DNA from: Erysipelotrichaceae bacterium | GTDB taxonomy: Bacteria; Bacillota_I; Bacilli_A; Erysipelotrichales; Erysipelotrichaceae | Assembly (NCBI GenBank): GCA_017432005.1 | Contig: JAFRKA010000016.1 | Location: 62,001-126,000 of the forward strand | Direction: 5' to 3' | Length of the DNA: 64,000 bases | Shown here: positions 7,113 through 15,842 of the stretch, one piece after another | Numbering within the stretch: the stretch's first letter is position 1 | Layout of the letters: every line of letters starts with the position of its first letter | Notes under the pieces: generated by a model | The model's input: the letters and a program-made list of their open reading frames with translations, nothing else | Told to the model about the DNA's origin: nothing | Database searches by the model: none | Translations under genes and position numbers: made by a program

Positions 7113-8627
7113 ATGATACTTGATTTTAACGTGGAAGAATCCCGTGATTATGAGGGTTTTCAGCGCAACAACCGCTACAAGGTAAATGTTTCCCTGAACA
7201 GAGTGCTCTGGTTTTCTGTGCTTTCAGGATCTGCTGTTGCCCTGGGTGTCTATACCGGTACTTTCAACAGTATCACATACAGGACCTGTGTGATGATCTC
7301 ACTTATCATGACACTGGTCGCTTTATGTAATTCACTCATCCTGAAGAAACTGCCTTACAGTTACATACCGGGCATCATTGCGTTCATCGGTGAAGACATA
7401 CTGCTGTGCTGTATGCATATCAATCACGTTCCGATCAGACTCACCTGGGTCATGGCGCCGATGCTGAGCCTGCTGTATTGCGATACACGGATCTTTGTCG
7501 AAGTCTCGATCCTCAACTATCTGGCCATGGGTGTTGCGACCTGGATCGAATCCCCGTATACCGCTTCGGTCAGGACAGACATGTCTTCAGCTCTGGGAGC
7601 TTTTATCGCCACCTTCTCCGGTTGTACGATCGAAGCCGTGCTGATGTTTGCGGCCGGACTGGCTCTGAGCAGAGAAACAGTCAATTACTATCGCCGGATG
7701 ATGAGCCAGTACGCGGATGTTCAGCTGCAGAAGAAAAAGACCGAGGAACAGCTGCATATCCTGAGTTCGATGGCTGAGATCTATGATTATGTCAATCTGA
7801 TCGATTTCAATGAATCGACGGAAATGTCTTTGAGAAACAAAGCGCTTCATAAGATCCCGATCCAGGAAGGCCAGGATCATACACATCTGGTACAGGGCCT
7901 GAAAAACAAGATCGCTGCTGATATGCTGGATCAGTTCTGGGCTTTTACGGACATAACAACTGTTCCGACCAGGCTGATCGGCCGCAAGAATATTTCCGGG
8001 GAATTTGTCAGTAACGAGACCGGCTGGTTCAGAGCTCAGTACATCAGGATCCAGGGACGGATAAATGAGAAACCATCAGCGGTCATCTATACCATTCAGA
8101 ACATCGATGCCGACAAGAGGCGGGAGGAACACCTGATCCGTATCTCCCAGACAGACGAACTGACCAGACTGTTTAACAGACGCAGTTACGAAGAAGATAT
8201 GGTAGTATACAAAAAAGAAGGCATTCCTGAAGATCTGGTCATCATCTCCGCTGATGTCAACGGACTGAAGACCACCAACGACTCCAAAGGACATGCTGCC
8301 GGAGATGAACTTATCAGAGGAGCAGCTTCCTGTCTGCTGGATGTCATCGGTTCAAGAGGCAAGGTCTACAGGACCGGCGGCGATGAATTCATCGCCATAT
8401 TATGTACATCTGAATATGAGACCATCCTGAAACAGATACGCGAAAAGGCCGAGTCATGGCGCAGTGGACTTGTCGATGAACTGTCATTCTCTCTTGGCTG
8501 TGCTTCATACAGAGAAAATCCTGATGCCTCGATCGAGGATCTGGAAAAACTGGCCGACGAAGAGATGTATAAAGATAAAGAAAAATACTACAGTCAGCCC
8601 GGTCACAATCGCCGTACAGGAAGATGA
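7113..8627 (+). CDS. Membrane-bound diguanylate cyclase (GGDEF)
   Basis: A 504-residue protein. The N-terminal 190 residues contain about six hydrophobic helices (MASE-like sensor), then a coiled-coil/PAS-like linker (about 195-335), then a GGDEF domain (about 340-500). The domain has DELTRLFNRRSYEED at its start and an intact active site, RTGGDEFIAI, so it should make c-di-GMP from two GTP. No RxxD inhibitory site is present at the expected position. It is followed by a terminator and then by a second cyclase with a different sensor. A good Shine-Dalgarno is lacking. The signal sensed is unknown. Confidence 0.9.
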   Translation: MILDFNVEESRDYEGFQRNNRYKVNVSLNRVLWFSVLSGSAVALGVYTGTFNSITYRTCVMISLIMTLVALCNSLILKKLPYSYIPGIIAFIGEDILLCCMHINHVPIRLTWVMAPMLSLLYCDTRIFVEVSILNYLAMGVATWIESPYTASVRTDMSSALGAFIATFSGCTIEAVLMFAAGLALSRETVNYYRRMMSQYADVQLQKKKTEEQLHILSSMAEIYDYVNLIDFNESTEMSLRNKALHKIPIQEGQDHTHLVQGLKNKIAADMLDQFWAFTDITTVPTRLIGRKNISGEFVSNETGWFRAQYIRIQGRINEKPSAVIYTIQNIDADKRREEHLIRISQTDELTRLFNRRSYEEDMVVYKKEGIPEDLVIISADVNGLKTTNDSKGHAAGDELIRGAASCLLDVIGSRGKVYRTGGDEFIAILCTSEYETILKQIREKAESWRSGLVDELSFSLGCASYRENPDASIEDLEKLADEEMYKDKEKYYSQPGHNRRTGR

Positions 8628-8635
8628 ATCATCAG

Positions 8636-8662
8636 AAACAGCTATATCCAAAGCTGTTTTTA
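8636..8662 (+). terminator. Intrinsic terminator after the first GGDEF gene
   Basis: AAACAGCT (8636-8643) pairs with AGCTGTTT (8652-8659) around an 8-nt loop, followed by T's. It separates the two diguanylate cyclase genes into different transcription units. Confidence 0.75.
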
Positions 8663-8769
8663 TATTGCAGTTAAACTTATTCATCAGACTGTATGAAGCA
8701 GGCCTGAATAAGATATAATAAATCTGGATCATATTATTTCATATAATCTACAGAAAGGAACGGCCTCAG

Positions 8770-10416
8770 ATGCATTCTATCCGCACAAAATTCACACTTC
8801 TGGCAGTATGTACCATGATAGTCGCTATCGGCATCGTTACGTCCATCGGCGTCGTATCGATCAGAAAACTGGGCAGAAGCGATGCGGACCAGATGATCCA
8901 TCTTACGGCTACAACCGGTGCGATGAATCTGGAATCGTATTTTGATAGCGTCGAACACTCTGTTGAGACCGTTTCAACACTGGTCCAGGATTCACTGGAA
9001 GAGATGCCTTTTGAACAGCTTGAAAGTCAGGTCGAACGTTCCCGCAATCTCTTCGGCAGGATCGCCAATAACACCAATGGTGTATTGACCTACTATTTCC
9101 GCATCGACCCGGAGATATCCGAGACGACCAAGGGATTCTGGTATGTGAATCTGGACGGAAAAGGCTTCGAAGAACACGAGGTGACAGACATCACTCAGTA
9201 TGACACCAACGATACATCGGCACTGGTGTGGTTCACAGTTCCTAAAGCCACCGGTAAAGGGATCTGGCTCCCGACTTATTTCACGGAGAATCTTGATGTC
9301 AGAGTCATATCCTACAATGCGCCGGTCTACTGGAAAGAAAAGTTCGTCGGTGTCATAGGAATAGAGATAAACTATGAGACGCTGGCCAGTGAAGTTGAAA
9401 AGATAACGATCTTTGACAGCGGTTATGCATTCATCCTTGATGAAGATTCCAATGTCATCTATCATCCGGATCTGGATGATTCTGTTCAGCTCGATCTGGA
9501 AAGCAACGATATAGATAATGTCGATAAATTCATCGGCAGCAATCACATAGAATACAAGCATAACGGCATTGAGAAGGAAGCGGTCTGGATCCTGCTAAGC
9601 AACGGCATGAGATTATATGTTTCGGCACCGGTATCGGAGATCGACAGAGGGTGGCAGACGATGATCAAGAACATCCTCGTCGCATCAGTCGCTATCCTGC
9701 TGGGTGTCATTTATATCGTGATGCGCTTCTCCGATCACATCACCAAACCGCTCGGTGACCTTACAGAAGCTGCGATCCAGGTCGATCAGGGCAACCATGA
9801 TTTCGATCTCGATTATGACGAAGATGATGAAGTCGGTATCCTGACCCGCACTTTCAAACAGCTGGCAGCTCACACAAAGGAACACATCAGCACGCTCAAT
9901 AAGCAGGTCTATGTGGATGCCTTAACTTCCGTTAGGAACAAAGCAGGCTACAGTCAGTATATTGCGAAACTGCAGGATCAGATGGATAATCCGGAAGGTA
10001 TACTGGAGTTTGCTTTCGGGGTCTTTGACTGTGATGATCTCAAATATATCAATGATACCTACGGTCACGACAAGGGCGATATCTATCTGAAGACTGCCAG
10101 CAAGCTCATCTGCAATATCTTCCAGCATTCTCCGGTATTCAGGATCGGTGGAGATGAATTTGCCGTCATCCTGGAGAATGAAGATCTGAAAAACAAAGAC
10201 GAACTGATCGATAAATTCAGAAAGACCAGAGAAGAGATCTGTAAAGCCGCGAAGAACGAATGGGAGGAGGTCAATGTGACCATGGGACTGGCGATATATG
10301 ATCCGGCTATCGATACTTCCGTCATCGATGTCGCCAGACGTGCTGACCAGCACATGTATGAGAATAAACACATCCGGAAACAGGAAAGAAACAGAACAGA
10401 TGATAGAAGGCTCTGA
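8770..10416 (+). CDS. Cache-HAMP-GGDEF diguanylate cyclase
   Basis: A 548-residue receptor-type cyclase. Helix 1 is at residues 8-30, an extracellular double-Cache domain spans about 35-295 (YYFRIDPEIS, GFWYVNLDGKG, VIGIEINYETL), helix 2 is at about 300-320, HAMP at 322-375, and the GGDEF domain at 385-535 with active site FRIGGDEFAVIL. The usual D-x-LT..NR start is altered to DALTSVRNKAGY, which is tolerated in active enzymes. No RxxD product-inhibition site is evident. The large sensor suggests control by an extracellular small molecule, perhaps an amino or carboxylic acid as is common for Cache domains. The AGAAAGGAA ribosome site is good. Confidence 0.9.
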   Translation: MHSIRTKFTLLAVCTMIVAIGIVTSIGVVSIRKLGRSDADQMIHLTATTGAMNLESYFDSVEHSVETVSTLVQDSLEEMPFEQLESQVERSRNLFGRIANNTNGVLTYYFRIDPEISETTKGFWYVNLDGKGFEEHEVTDITQYDTNDTSALVWFTVPKATGKGIWLPTYFTENLDVRVISYNAPVYWKEKFVGVIGIEINYETLASEVEKITIFDSGYAFILDEDSNVIYHPDLDDSVQLDLESNDIDNVDKFIGSNHIEYKHNGIEKEAVWILLSNGMRLYVSAPVSEIDRGWQTMIKNILVASVAILLGVIYIVMRFSDHITKPLGDLTEAAIQVDQGNHDFDLDYDEDDEVGILTRTFKQLAAHTKEHISTLNKQVYVDALTSVRNKAGYSQYIAKLQDQMDNPEGILEFAFGVFDCDDLKYINDTYGHDKGDIYLKTASKLICNIFQHSPVFRIGGDEFAVILENEDLKNKDELIDKFRKTREEICKAAKNEWEEVNVTMGLAIYDPAIDTSVIDVARRADQHMYENKHIRKQERNRTDDRRL

Positions 10417-10434
10417 GAGATCAGGGTCTTTTAA
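10407..10434 (+). terminator. Terminator overlapping the end of the Cache-GGDEF gene
   Basis: AAGGCTCTGA (10407-10416) pairs with TCAGGGTCTT (10421-10430), including G-T pairs, around GAGA, then T's. The stem includes the stop codon at 10414-10416. Confidence 0.55.
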
Positions 10435-10455
10435 AATAACACGAAGGATCAGATG

Positions 10456-11217
10456 ATGAGCGAACAGAAATATGCAAGCTGGAATCCGTGGCATGGCTGT
10501 ACAAAGTATTCGGAAGGCTGCCGCTACTGTTATGTGTATCGACAGGACGAAGCTTATGGCAGTCTTGTTTCATCAAGTCAGTGCCGCAAGACTCTTAACT
10601 ACGATCTGCCGCTGAAGAAGAAACGTGACAGATCTTTCAAAGTAGAATCAGGTTCGATCGTCATGACCTGCTTTACTTCCGACTTCCTGCTCAAAGATGC
10701 GGATGCATGGCGGGAAGAATGCTGGAAGATGATCAAGACAAGATCTGACTGCATGTTCTATTTCTTTACGAAACGCATCGAACGTTTCAGGGAATGCATA
10801 CCGGCTGACTGGGGCAATGGTTATGAAAACGTCATCGTAGGCTGTACCTGTGAGGATCAGGATCGTGCCGATTACCGACTCCCCATCTTTGCGCAACTGC
10901 CTATCAGACACAAAACGATCATCCTCGCTCCGATGCTTGGACCGATCGATCTGGAAAAGTATCTGGATGATAAGATCAGTGAAGTAGCCTGTTCAGGTGA
11001 ATCAGGTACGAATGTCAGACCGCTCGATTACGACTGGGTGCTGGATGTGCGACGTCAGTGCATGGCTAAAGGGGTTCCTTTTCAGTTCCATCAGACCGGA
11101 GCATATTTCATCAAAGACGGAAAGATGTATCATGTACCGCGCCGCTTTCAGATGTCTCAGGCGAAAAAAGCCGGGATCGACTACAGGATAAAGGATGATT
11201 ATCTTCCTGATGTTTAG
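10456..11217 (+). CDS. DUF5131 (phage Gp37/Gp68-like) family protein
   Basis: A 253-residue protein with the family hallmark near its N-terminus: NPWHGCTKYSEGCRYCY, a three-cysteine cluster resembling radical-SAM/Fe-S motifs. Further family blocks are TCFTSDFLLKDADAWREE, FFTKRIERF and a C-terminal SGESGTNVRPLDYDWV. The biochemical function is unknown; members occur in bacteria and phages. Two ATG codons occur in tandem at 10453 and 10456; the second has the better spacing from AAGGA (10444-10448). A frameshifted hypothetical gene follows after 15 nt on the same strand. Confidence 0.8.
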   Translation: MSEQKYASWNPWHGCTKYSEGCRYCYVYRQDEAYGSLVSSSQCRKTLNYDLPLKKKRDRSFKVESGSIVMTCFTSDFLLKDADAWREECWKMIKTRSDCMFYFFTKRIERFRECIPADWGNGYENVIVGCTCEDQDRADYRLPIFAQLPIRHKTIILAPMLGPIDLEKYLDDKISEVACSGESGTNVRPLDYDWVLDVRRQCMAKGVPFQFHQTGAYFIKDGKMYHVPRRFQMSQAKKAGIDYRIKDDYLPDV

Positions 11218-11232
11218 GTATATGAATAATAG

Positions 11233-12286
11233 ATGGTGAAAAAGACTGATAAGTCCACTGAAGGAGAAACTATAAGCAGAATAATCGAAATAGTCAGACA
11301 TGAAAAGGATTTCTTTGAAGAAAGACCAGAGATACTGAACAGCGAATATGACCAATATGCAAAGATGGCACTGGTAGATGCCTACGGGCTGATCTTTACG
11401 AAAGGAAGAGAAGAACCGGTACTGTTTGTCAGACACGGCAACAGGAACAGCTACCGCTTCGGAGGCTGCTGTCGTCTGAGTAATGATTCTGTCGGTGTCC
11501 AGACACCTCTTCATGATGAGGACATGGCTCAGAAGGAAGAGACCGGTGAGTTCAGAGCGTTAAGTGAGGAACCGTGGATCTATGGCTATGGTACAGAAAA
11601 GTCTTTCTCTGAATATCGTTACTTCTATGAAAACGGACTTATCAACGGGACCTGGAAGGAAGGTGATTTTCTGGATGTGAAAGCCGAACCGTTCCCGTAC
11701 TGTATCGTTCAGCACATGGGGGATATCGCCAATTTCACCCAGATAATGCAGCCGGCGATTGTAAAAGGCACCTTTGACGGCGAAGAGGTCGAATTCTTGG
11801 GCAGCTTTGACAAGGTGTTCATGCCTTCAAAACAGACCAGCGATATCGGCTCGACCATGGCCTACAATCTCGTCCTGGATCACGGTATCAGACAAGACGG
11901 TCGGAAGGAATCTTTCATCGTCTACATCAATGCCGAAGGCAAAGGCATGGGCATGTATTATCTTGAAGGAGAAGAACCTATCGTCAGTGAAGAAGTGATC
12001 ATGGAGACCGAATGGTTCCACCAGCCTTATTCAGATGACGGTACCGTGATGTATAAGGATGCTCTGTTTATTGTCGGAAACAAAAAAGATCCACTTTGAA
12101 GGAAAATGGGGAGCCAAAGGCGTGACGGCCAAGCCGCGCTTTGGCAAGCACGGTCAGTCACAGATCTTCGGGACCTGGTACGAAGGCAAAGAGAGATACA
12201 GGCACAGAGTCTATTACACCTTTACTGAAAACATGGAAGCCTATGATGAGAATCTGAAGAGTTACGGATTCGACGTTAAAGACTGA
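11233..12286 (+). pseudogene. Hypothetical protein split by a frameshift in an A6 run
   Basis: The first frame encodes 288 residues, stopping at 12099 with GNKKDPL. The +1 frame then continues from the overlap (KIHFEGKWGAKGV) to 12286, ending SYGFDVKD. The switch falls at a run of six A's (12082-12087); a run of five would give one continuous protein of about 350 residues. The protein is not recognised. It has a beta-rich look (FIVYINAEGKGMGMYYLEGEE, QSQIFGTWYEGKERYRHRVYYTF), perhaps lipocalin-like, with no signal peptide. The lesion may be a true mutation, a phase-variable tract or a sequencing error. Both halves keep normal codon use, so any loss is recent. Confidence 0.7.
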
Positions 12287-12293
12287 TGAACAG

Positions 12294-12322
12294 GGACATC
12301 TGAAGAGATGTCCTTTATAATT
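12294..12322 (+). terminator. Intrinsic terminator after the frameshifted gene
   Basis: GGACATCT (12294-12301) pairs perfectly with AGATGTCC (12306-12313) around GAAG. It is followed by TTTATAATT, which also contains a TATAAT (12316-12321) likely used as the -10 of the next gene, whose ATG lies only 11 nt beyond it. Confidence 0.65.
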
Positions 12323-12332
12323 AAGTCAGGAG

Positions 12333-13088
12333 ATGGAAAAGATCATACTTAAAGTGATGTTTATAGCAGGGATCATCTTTATACTCTACGGTATCCTGGT
12401 CTTTTCACTGATCGGGGTACAGAGAGTATTCAATTATTTCTATCTGGCGACAGGAGGATTGTTTGTGGCCATGGCTTTATTGTGGCCGAAGATCAGTTCA
12501 AAGATCGGTCTGCTTCCTTCAAGGATCATAATGGCAGCATTCTTTGCGATCATTACCTTCTTCCTTATTGTTGAAATTCAGATCATCACTTTCGGAAACA
12601 GTAAACCGGATAAAGATGCTGACTACGTTATCCTGCTGGGCTCACAGATGTGGAACAGCGGTCCGTCCATGGATTATCAGGCCAGGATCGAAGCTGCCTA
12701 TGAATATCTGATCGATAATCCGAAAACGAAACTCATCGCTACCGGCGCTCGGGGCCGCAACGAACCGTGCTCAGAAGCACAGGGTGCTGCCGATTATCTG
12801 ATCAGAAAAGGGATCGACAGAAACAGGATCATTATCGAGGATAACAGTTATTCGACTCTGGAGAATATCACCAACGCTAAGCAACTGATCCTGAAGGAAA
12901 GCAAAGATCCTGTCGATTGTAAAGTTGTCATCGTCTCCGCGACCTATCATCTGTACAGAGCTGCCTATATCGCTAAGAAACTGGGCTTTAAAGATATCTC
13001 GGTCAAAGGATCGAACGGACTGTTCGCTTTATTGCCGCAGTATTATACAAGAGAGTTTTTCGGAATGATCAAGGAATGGCTTTTGTAA
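12333..13088 (+). CDS. YdcF/SanA-family (DUF218) membrane protein
   Basis: A 251-residue protein with three N-terminal membrane helices (about residues 5-90) and a DUF218 domain (about 95-245). The domain begins DADYVILLGSQMWNSGPS and includes the conserved ATGARGRNEPCSEAQGAADYLIRKGI and EDNSYSTLENITNAKQL blocks. The family (YdcF, SanA, ElyC) is linked to envelope or peptidoglycan precursor metabolism in other bacteria, but the reaction is not established. AGGAG abuts the ATG, too close for normal use, so translation may start on a nearly leaderless mRNA. Confidence 0.85.
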   Translation: MEKIILKVMFIAGIIFILYGILVFSLIGVQRVFNYFYLATGGLFVAMALLWPKISSKIGLLPSRIIMAAFFAIITFFLIVEIQIITFGNSKPDKDADYVILLGSQMWNSGPSMDYQARIEAAYEYLIDNPKTKLIATGARGRNEPCSEAQGAADYLIRKGIDRNRIIIEDNSYSTLENITNAKQLILKESKDPVDCKVVIVSATYHLYRAAYIAKKLGFKDISVKGSNGLFALLPQYYTREFFGMIKEWLL

Positions 13089-13121
13089 AAAACAGAAGGG
13101 ATCATCAATTATAGTTTTTTG

Positions 13122-13152
13122 AACACAATTCAAGAATGGATTGTGTTTTAAT
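13122..13152 (+). terminator. Intrinsic terminator after the YdcF-like gene
   Basis: A 10-bp stem forms from 13122-13131 and 13138-13147 (AACACAAT with ATTGTGTT at its base) around a 6-nt loop, followed by a T-rich tail. Confidence 0.75.
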
Positions 13153-13270
13153 ATATAATCCTGAAATGCTATCTGCAAAAACCAATTGAATGTTCATCAT
13201 GTTTTCTTCTATTGTTCACCTGAAGTTCAGATTGAATATTTATAGTTTAATCAAACAGGAGGACCTGAAC

Positions 13271-14722
13271 ATGAAAAAGATCTTATTGTTGCTGCTAAGC
13301 ATTACATTAAGCGTATCATTGTGCGCCTGTTCGCAGAACAGTGCACAGACACAGGAAACAGAAACGGCGGAAACCGCTGAAAAGACATCCGTGCCGCAGA
13401 AAGAAGATATCGTGATCAACGAAACATATACATCTACTGAAGACGGGACGCATGTCATTGAAGCAGACGGCGAGACCGCATCCTATTCCAATATCAAGGT
13501 TGAAAAGACCGGCGATTCTTCCGGCGACGAAGCGGACTTCTACGGCGAGAATGCTGCAGTATTCGCGACAGACGGTGCGACACTGGATCTAAATGAGATT
13601 GTGGTCGAGACAGACGGGACCCATGCCAACGGTGTATTCTCTTATGGGGAAGGCACAATAGTGAATATCTCCGATTCCGTCATTGAAACATCAGGAAACT
13701 GTTCCGGCGGACTGATGACTACGGGTGGAGGAACAATGAATGCCACCAATCTGAACATCCATACGACAGGCAATTCGTCTGCCGCCATCAGATCCGACAG
13801 AGGCGGAGGAACGGTCAACGTCACAAAAGGATCCTATGTCACCGAAGGCAAAGGATCTCCGGTGATCTATTCCACTGCCGATATCACTGTAAGAGATGCC
13901 TATCTGGAATCCACATCTTCCCAGGGCGTCGTGGTCGAAGGAAAGAACAGCGTGACATTAAACAATGTCGAACTTGTCGCAAACAATGTTTCTAAGAACT
14001 CCGACAAGTCGGACTGGTATCAGGCAGTTATGATCTATCAGTCGATGTCCGGCGATGCGGCTGAAGGTCTGGCGTCTTTCTCCATGAAGGACGGCTCGCT
14101 GCTGAACAAAAATGGCGATGTCTTCTTCGTAAACAATACCATGGCGACAATCTCTTTAGAGAATGTTTCCATCACCAACGAAGATGCGGAGGGATATTTC
14201 CTTAGAGCCGCTGCGGCAGGATGGGGATCTGAAGGCTCCAACGGCGGACATGTCACCATGAACCTGACTGATCAGACGGTGCAAGGCGACATCATCGTCG
14301 ATGAAGTCTCTACATTGAACATGTATTTTAAGGATAATTCGTCTTATACCGGAGCCATCAATGAAGATGGTGAAGCGGGTGAAGTCTATGTGCAGATCGA
14401 AGAAGGATCAAAATGGACCTTAACTGCCGATTCCTATGTCACTTCACTGACCTGCACAGCTGATTCCATTAACCTCAATGGACATAAGCTGTACATCAAC
14501 GGCGAAGAATATCAGGAAGGAACAGCCTCTATCGGTGAAGCGATCGAAGTCGTCATCGTTTCTTCAGGAAACGGCGACATGCAGATGCCTGGAGGAGGTC
14601 CTCCTGAGGGTGGTACACCTCCTGAAGGCGGAATACCTGATGGCGGCCACGAACCTGGAGACGGACAGGAACCTCCGGAGAAACCGGACGGTGAAAAACC
14701 TGACAAACCAAATAACGGATAA
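13271..14722 (+). CDS. Right-handed beta-helix surface lipoprotein with a Pro/Gly-rich tail
   Basis: The 483-residue product starts with a lipoprotein signal peptide (MKKILLLLLSITLSVSLCAC, lipid-modified Cys20), so it should be anchored outside the membrane. Residues 50-390 are repetitive short strands rich in Ser, Thr, Gly and Asn (for example NGVFSYGEGTIVNISDSVIE), typical of pectate-lyase-like beta helices. The last 50 residues are a GGPPEGGTPPEGG-type low-complexity tail. No catalytic residues are evident; adhesion or polysaccharide binding is possible. The start at 13271 follows AGGAGG (13258-13263); an in-frame ATG at 13190 would bury the signal peptide. Confidence 0.8.
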   Translation: MKKILLLLLSITLSVSLCACSQNSAQTQETETAETAEKTSVPQKEDIVINETYTSTEDGTHVIEADGETASYSNIKVEKTGDSSGDEADFYGENAAVFATDGATLDLNEIVVETDGTHANGVFSYGEGTIVNISDSVIETSGNCSGGLMTTGGGTMNATNLNIHTTGNSSAAIRSDRGGGTVNVTKGSYVTEGKGSPVIYSTADITVRDAYLESTSSQGVVVEGKNSVTLNNVELVANNVSKNSDKSDWYQAVMIYQSMSGDAAEGLASFSMKDGSLLNKNGDVFFVNNTMATISLENVSITNEDAEGYFLRAAAAGWGSEGSNGGHVTMNLTDQTVQGDIIVDEVSTLNMYFKDNSSYTGAINEDGEAGEVYVQIEEGSKWTLTADSYVTSLTCTADSINLNGHKLYINGEEYQEGTASIGEAIEVVIVSSGNGDMQMPGGGPPEGGTPPEGGIPDGGHEPGDGQEPPEKPDGEKPDKPNNG

Positions 14723-14729
14723 TACAGAT

Positions 14730-14766
14730 AAACAGATATATCGTCCTGATATATCTGTTTCTTTGT
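14730..14766 (+). terminator. Strong intrinsic terminator after the beta-helix lipoprotein
   Basis: A perfect 13-bp stem, AAACAGATATATC (14730-14742) with GATATATCTGTTT (14748-14760), has loop GTCCT and a T-rich tail. Confidence 0.85.
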
Positions 14767-14814
14767 TTGTTCGGTAAACTATAGGTATACAAACAGAATT
14801 CATTTACGCGTTCT

Positions 14815-14840
14815 AAGCTCTGAACAATCAGAGCTTTTAT
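14815..14840 (+). terminator. Second terminator-like hairpin upstream of the TPR gene
   Basis: A perfect 9-bp stem, AAGCTCTGA (14815-14823) with TCAGAGCTT (14828-14836), is followed by TTTTATT. It lies 49 bp beyond the previous terminator with no ORF between. It is either a backup terminator or a leader attenuator for the gene at 14895. Confidence 0.6.
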
Positions 14841-14894
14841 TGTAAAATGAAAGAAAACAGACAGGTGGTAATGTCTGTTCTGAGAGGGAATTAG

Positions 14895-15548
14895 ATGCAA
14901 GACGGTGAATTATTTCGTTCAATGACATGTGATTTTTGCGGAGGCAAAAAGCTCAAAAGGATCAGAAAAGGTGAGTATGTCTGTGAATACTGCGGAAGCA
15001 GGTTTCTTTATACTGCAGATGATGACACCGATGATGAACAGGTTCAGGCCAGACTGATGGCCATATTTGCGCAAGCTGAAGAATATGAAGAAAACGGTGA
15101 TCTGGAAAATGAACTGCAGACTTTGACCAAGGGTCTGGAAACAGCACCTGACAACTGTACTTTGATGTTGAAGATCGGCAGGGCCTACCGTAAACTTGGC
15201 GAGCCTAAGATGGCTTACGAATATTATAAGAAAGCCGAACAGCTGGATCCCAACGATCCCGTCGTCTATAACAATTTGGGCAGTCTATATCTTACTCAGG
15301 AGTGTTATGATGAAGCCAGATCGTATATGGAGAAGTGCATGAGAATGATAGAAGCAGATCCTTTGTCCGCTTCCATCGATGAAATTGCCGTAATCTACAA
15401 CAATTATGCTCTGTCCGTAGGAATGGCTGGCGATAAGGATCGTGCCAGGAAATATCTGAAGCAGGCGAAGGAAAAAGGCTGTGCCGAGAGGCATCTTTCC
15501 TATACGTGTGGGAAGCTCGGCTTTAGGCTTAAAGAGATTTTGAAATAG
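14895..15548 (+). CDS. Zinc-ribbon TPR protein
   Basis: A 217-residue soluble protein. Residues 12-40 form a zinc ribbon (CDFCGGKKLKRIRKGEYVCEYCG, shown by its two CxxC pairs), and residues 60-210 are tetratricopeptide repeats (AYRKLGEPKMAYEYYKKAEQLDPNDPVVYNNLGSLYLTQECYDEA in family terms). TPR arrays bind protein partners; no enzymatic motif is present. The ribosome site GAGAGGG is reasonable. No neighbour hints at its partner. Confidence 0.75.
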   Translation: MQDGELFRSMTCDFCGGKKLKRIRKGEYVCEYCGSRFLYTADDDTDDEQVQARLMAIFAQAEEYEENGDLENELQTLTKGLETAPDNCTLMLKIGRAYRKLGEPKMAYEYYKKAEQLDPNDPVVYNNLGSLYLTQECYDEARSYMEKCMRMIEADPLSASIDEIAVIYNNYALSVGMAGDKDRARKYLKQAKEKGCAERHLSYTCGKLGFRLKEILK

Positions 15549-15578
15549 AATAGAACAGTTGTTTATTAAGACTTAATT

Positions 15579-15599
15579 AATTGAACGAAATGTTCAATT
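15579..15599. terminator. Hairpin between convergent genes
   Basis: AATTGAAC (15579-15586) pairs with GTTCAATT (15592-15599) around GAAAT, between the convergent TPR gene and the small minus-strand gene. The minus side is T/A-rich. It may be a weak bidirectional terminator, and it overlaps the minus gene's stop codon. Confidence 0.4.
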
Positions 15600-15770
15600 G
15601 TCGATCCAGATACCTCTGCTCAGTGAATGTGAGCTGTTATCGGTCGCAATTATGTAGGGGACCAGTTTGTTTTCGAGTGAACGGATGACGAACGGTCTTT
15701 TTACTCTGTTGATTTCAATGTAGACCTGCTGGCCGACGTTGAGTTCACTTAAACTTTCAGCTTTCTTCAT
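15594..15770 (-). CDS. Small 58-residue protein, unknown function
   Basis: A 58-codon ORF on the minus strand starts MKKAESLSELNVGQQVYIEI and ends SSHSLSRGIWIDN. A strong CCGGAGGT lies 6 nt before the ATG at 15770, and codon use matches the neighbours, so it is very probably real. The sequence is beta-rich and polar with no signal peptide, helix-turn-helix or cysteines. It fills what would otherwise be a 290-bp gap between convergent genes. I do not recognise a family. Confidence 0.65.
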   Translation of the reverse strand: MKKAESLSELNVGQQVYIEINRVKRPFVIRSLENKLVPYIIATDNSSHSLSRGIWIDN

Positions 15771-15842
15771 GATGATACCTCCGGCATCTTCATGGTAGAG
15801 CAGATATCAATACGACAGTGTCCGATTTTTTGGACTGTCTTT

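Noticed and set aside
12059..12099. Programmed ribosomal frameshift at the A6 run
   Set aside because: The required shift is +1 whereas A-rich slippery sites favour -1, and no stimulatory hairpin or stop context is evident. An indel is simpler.
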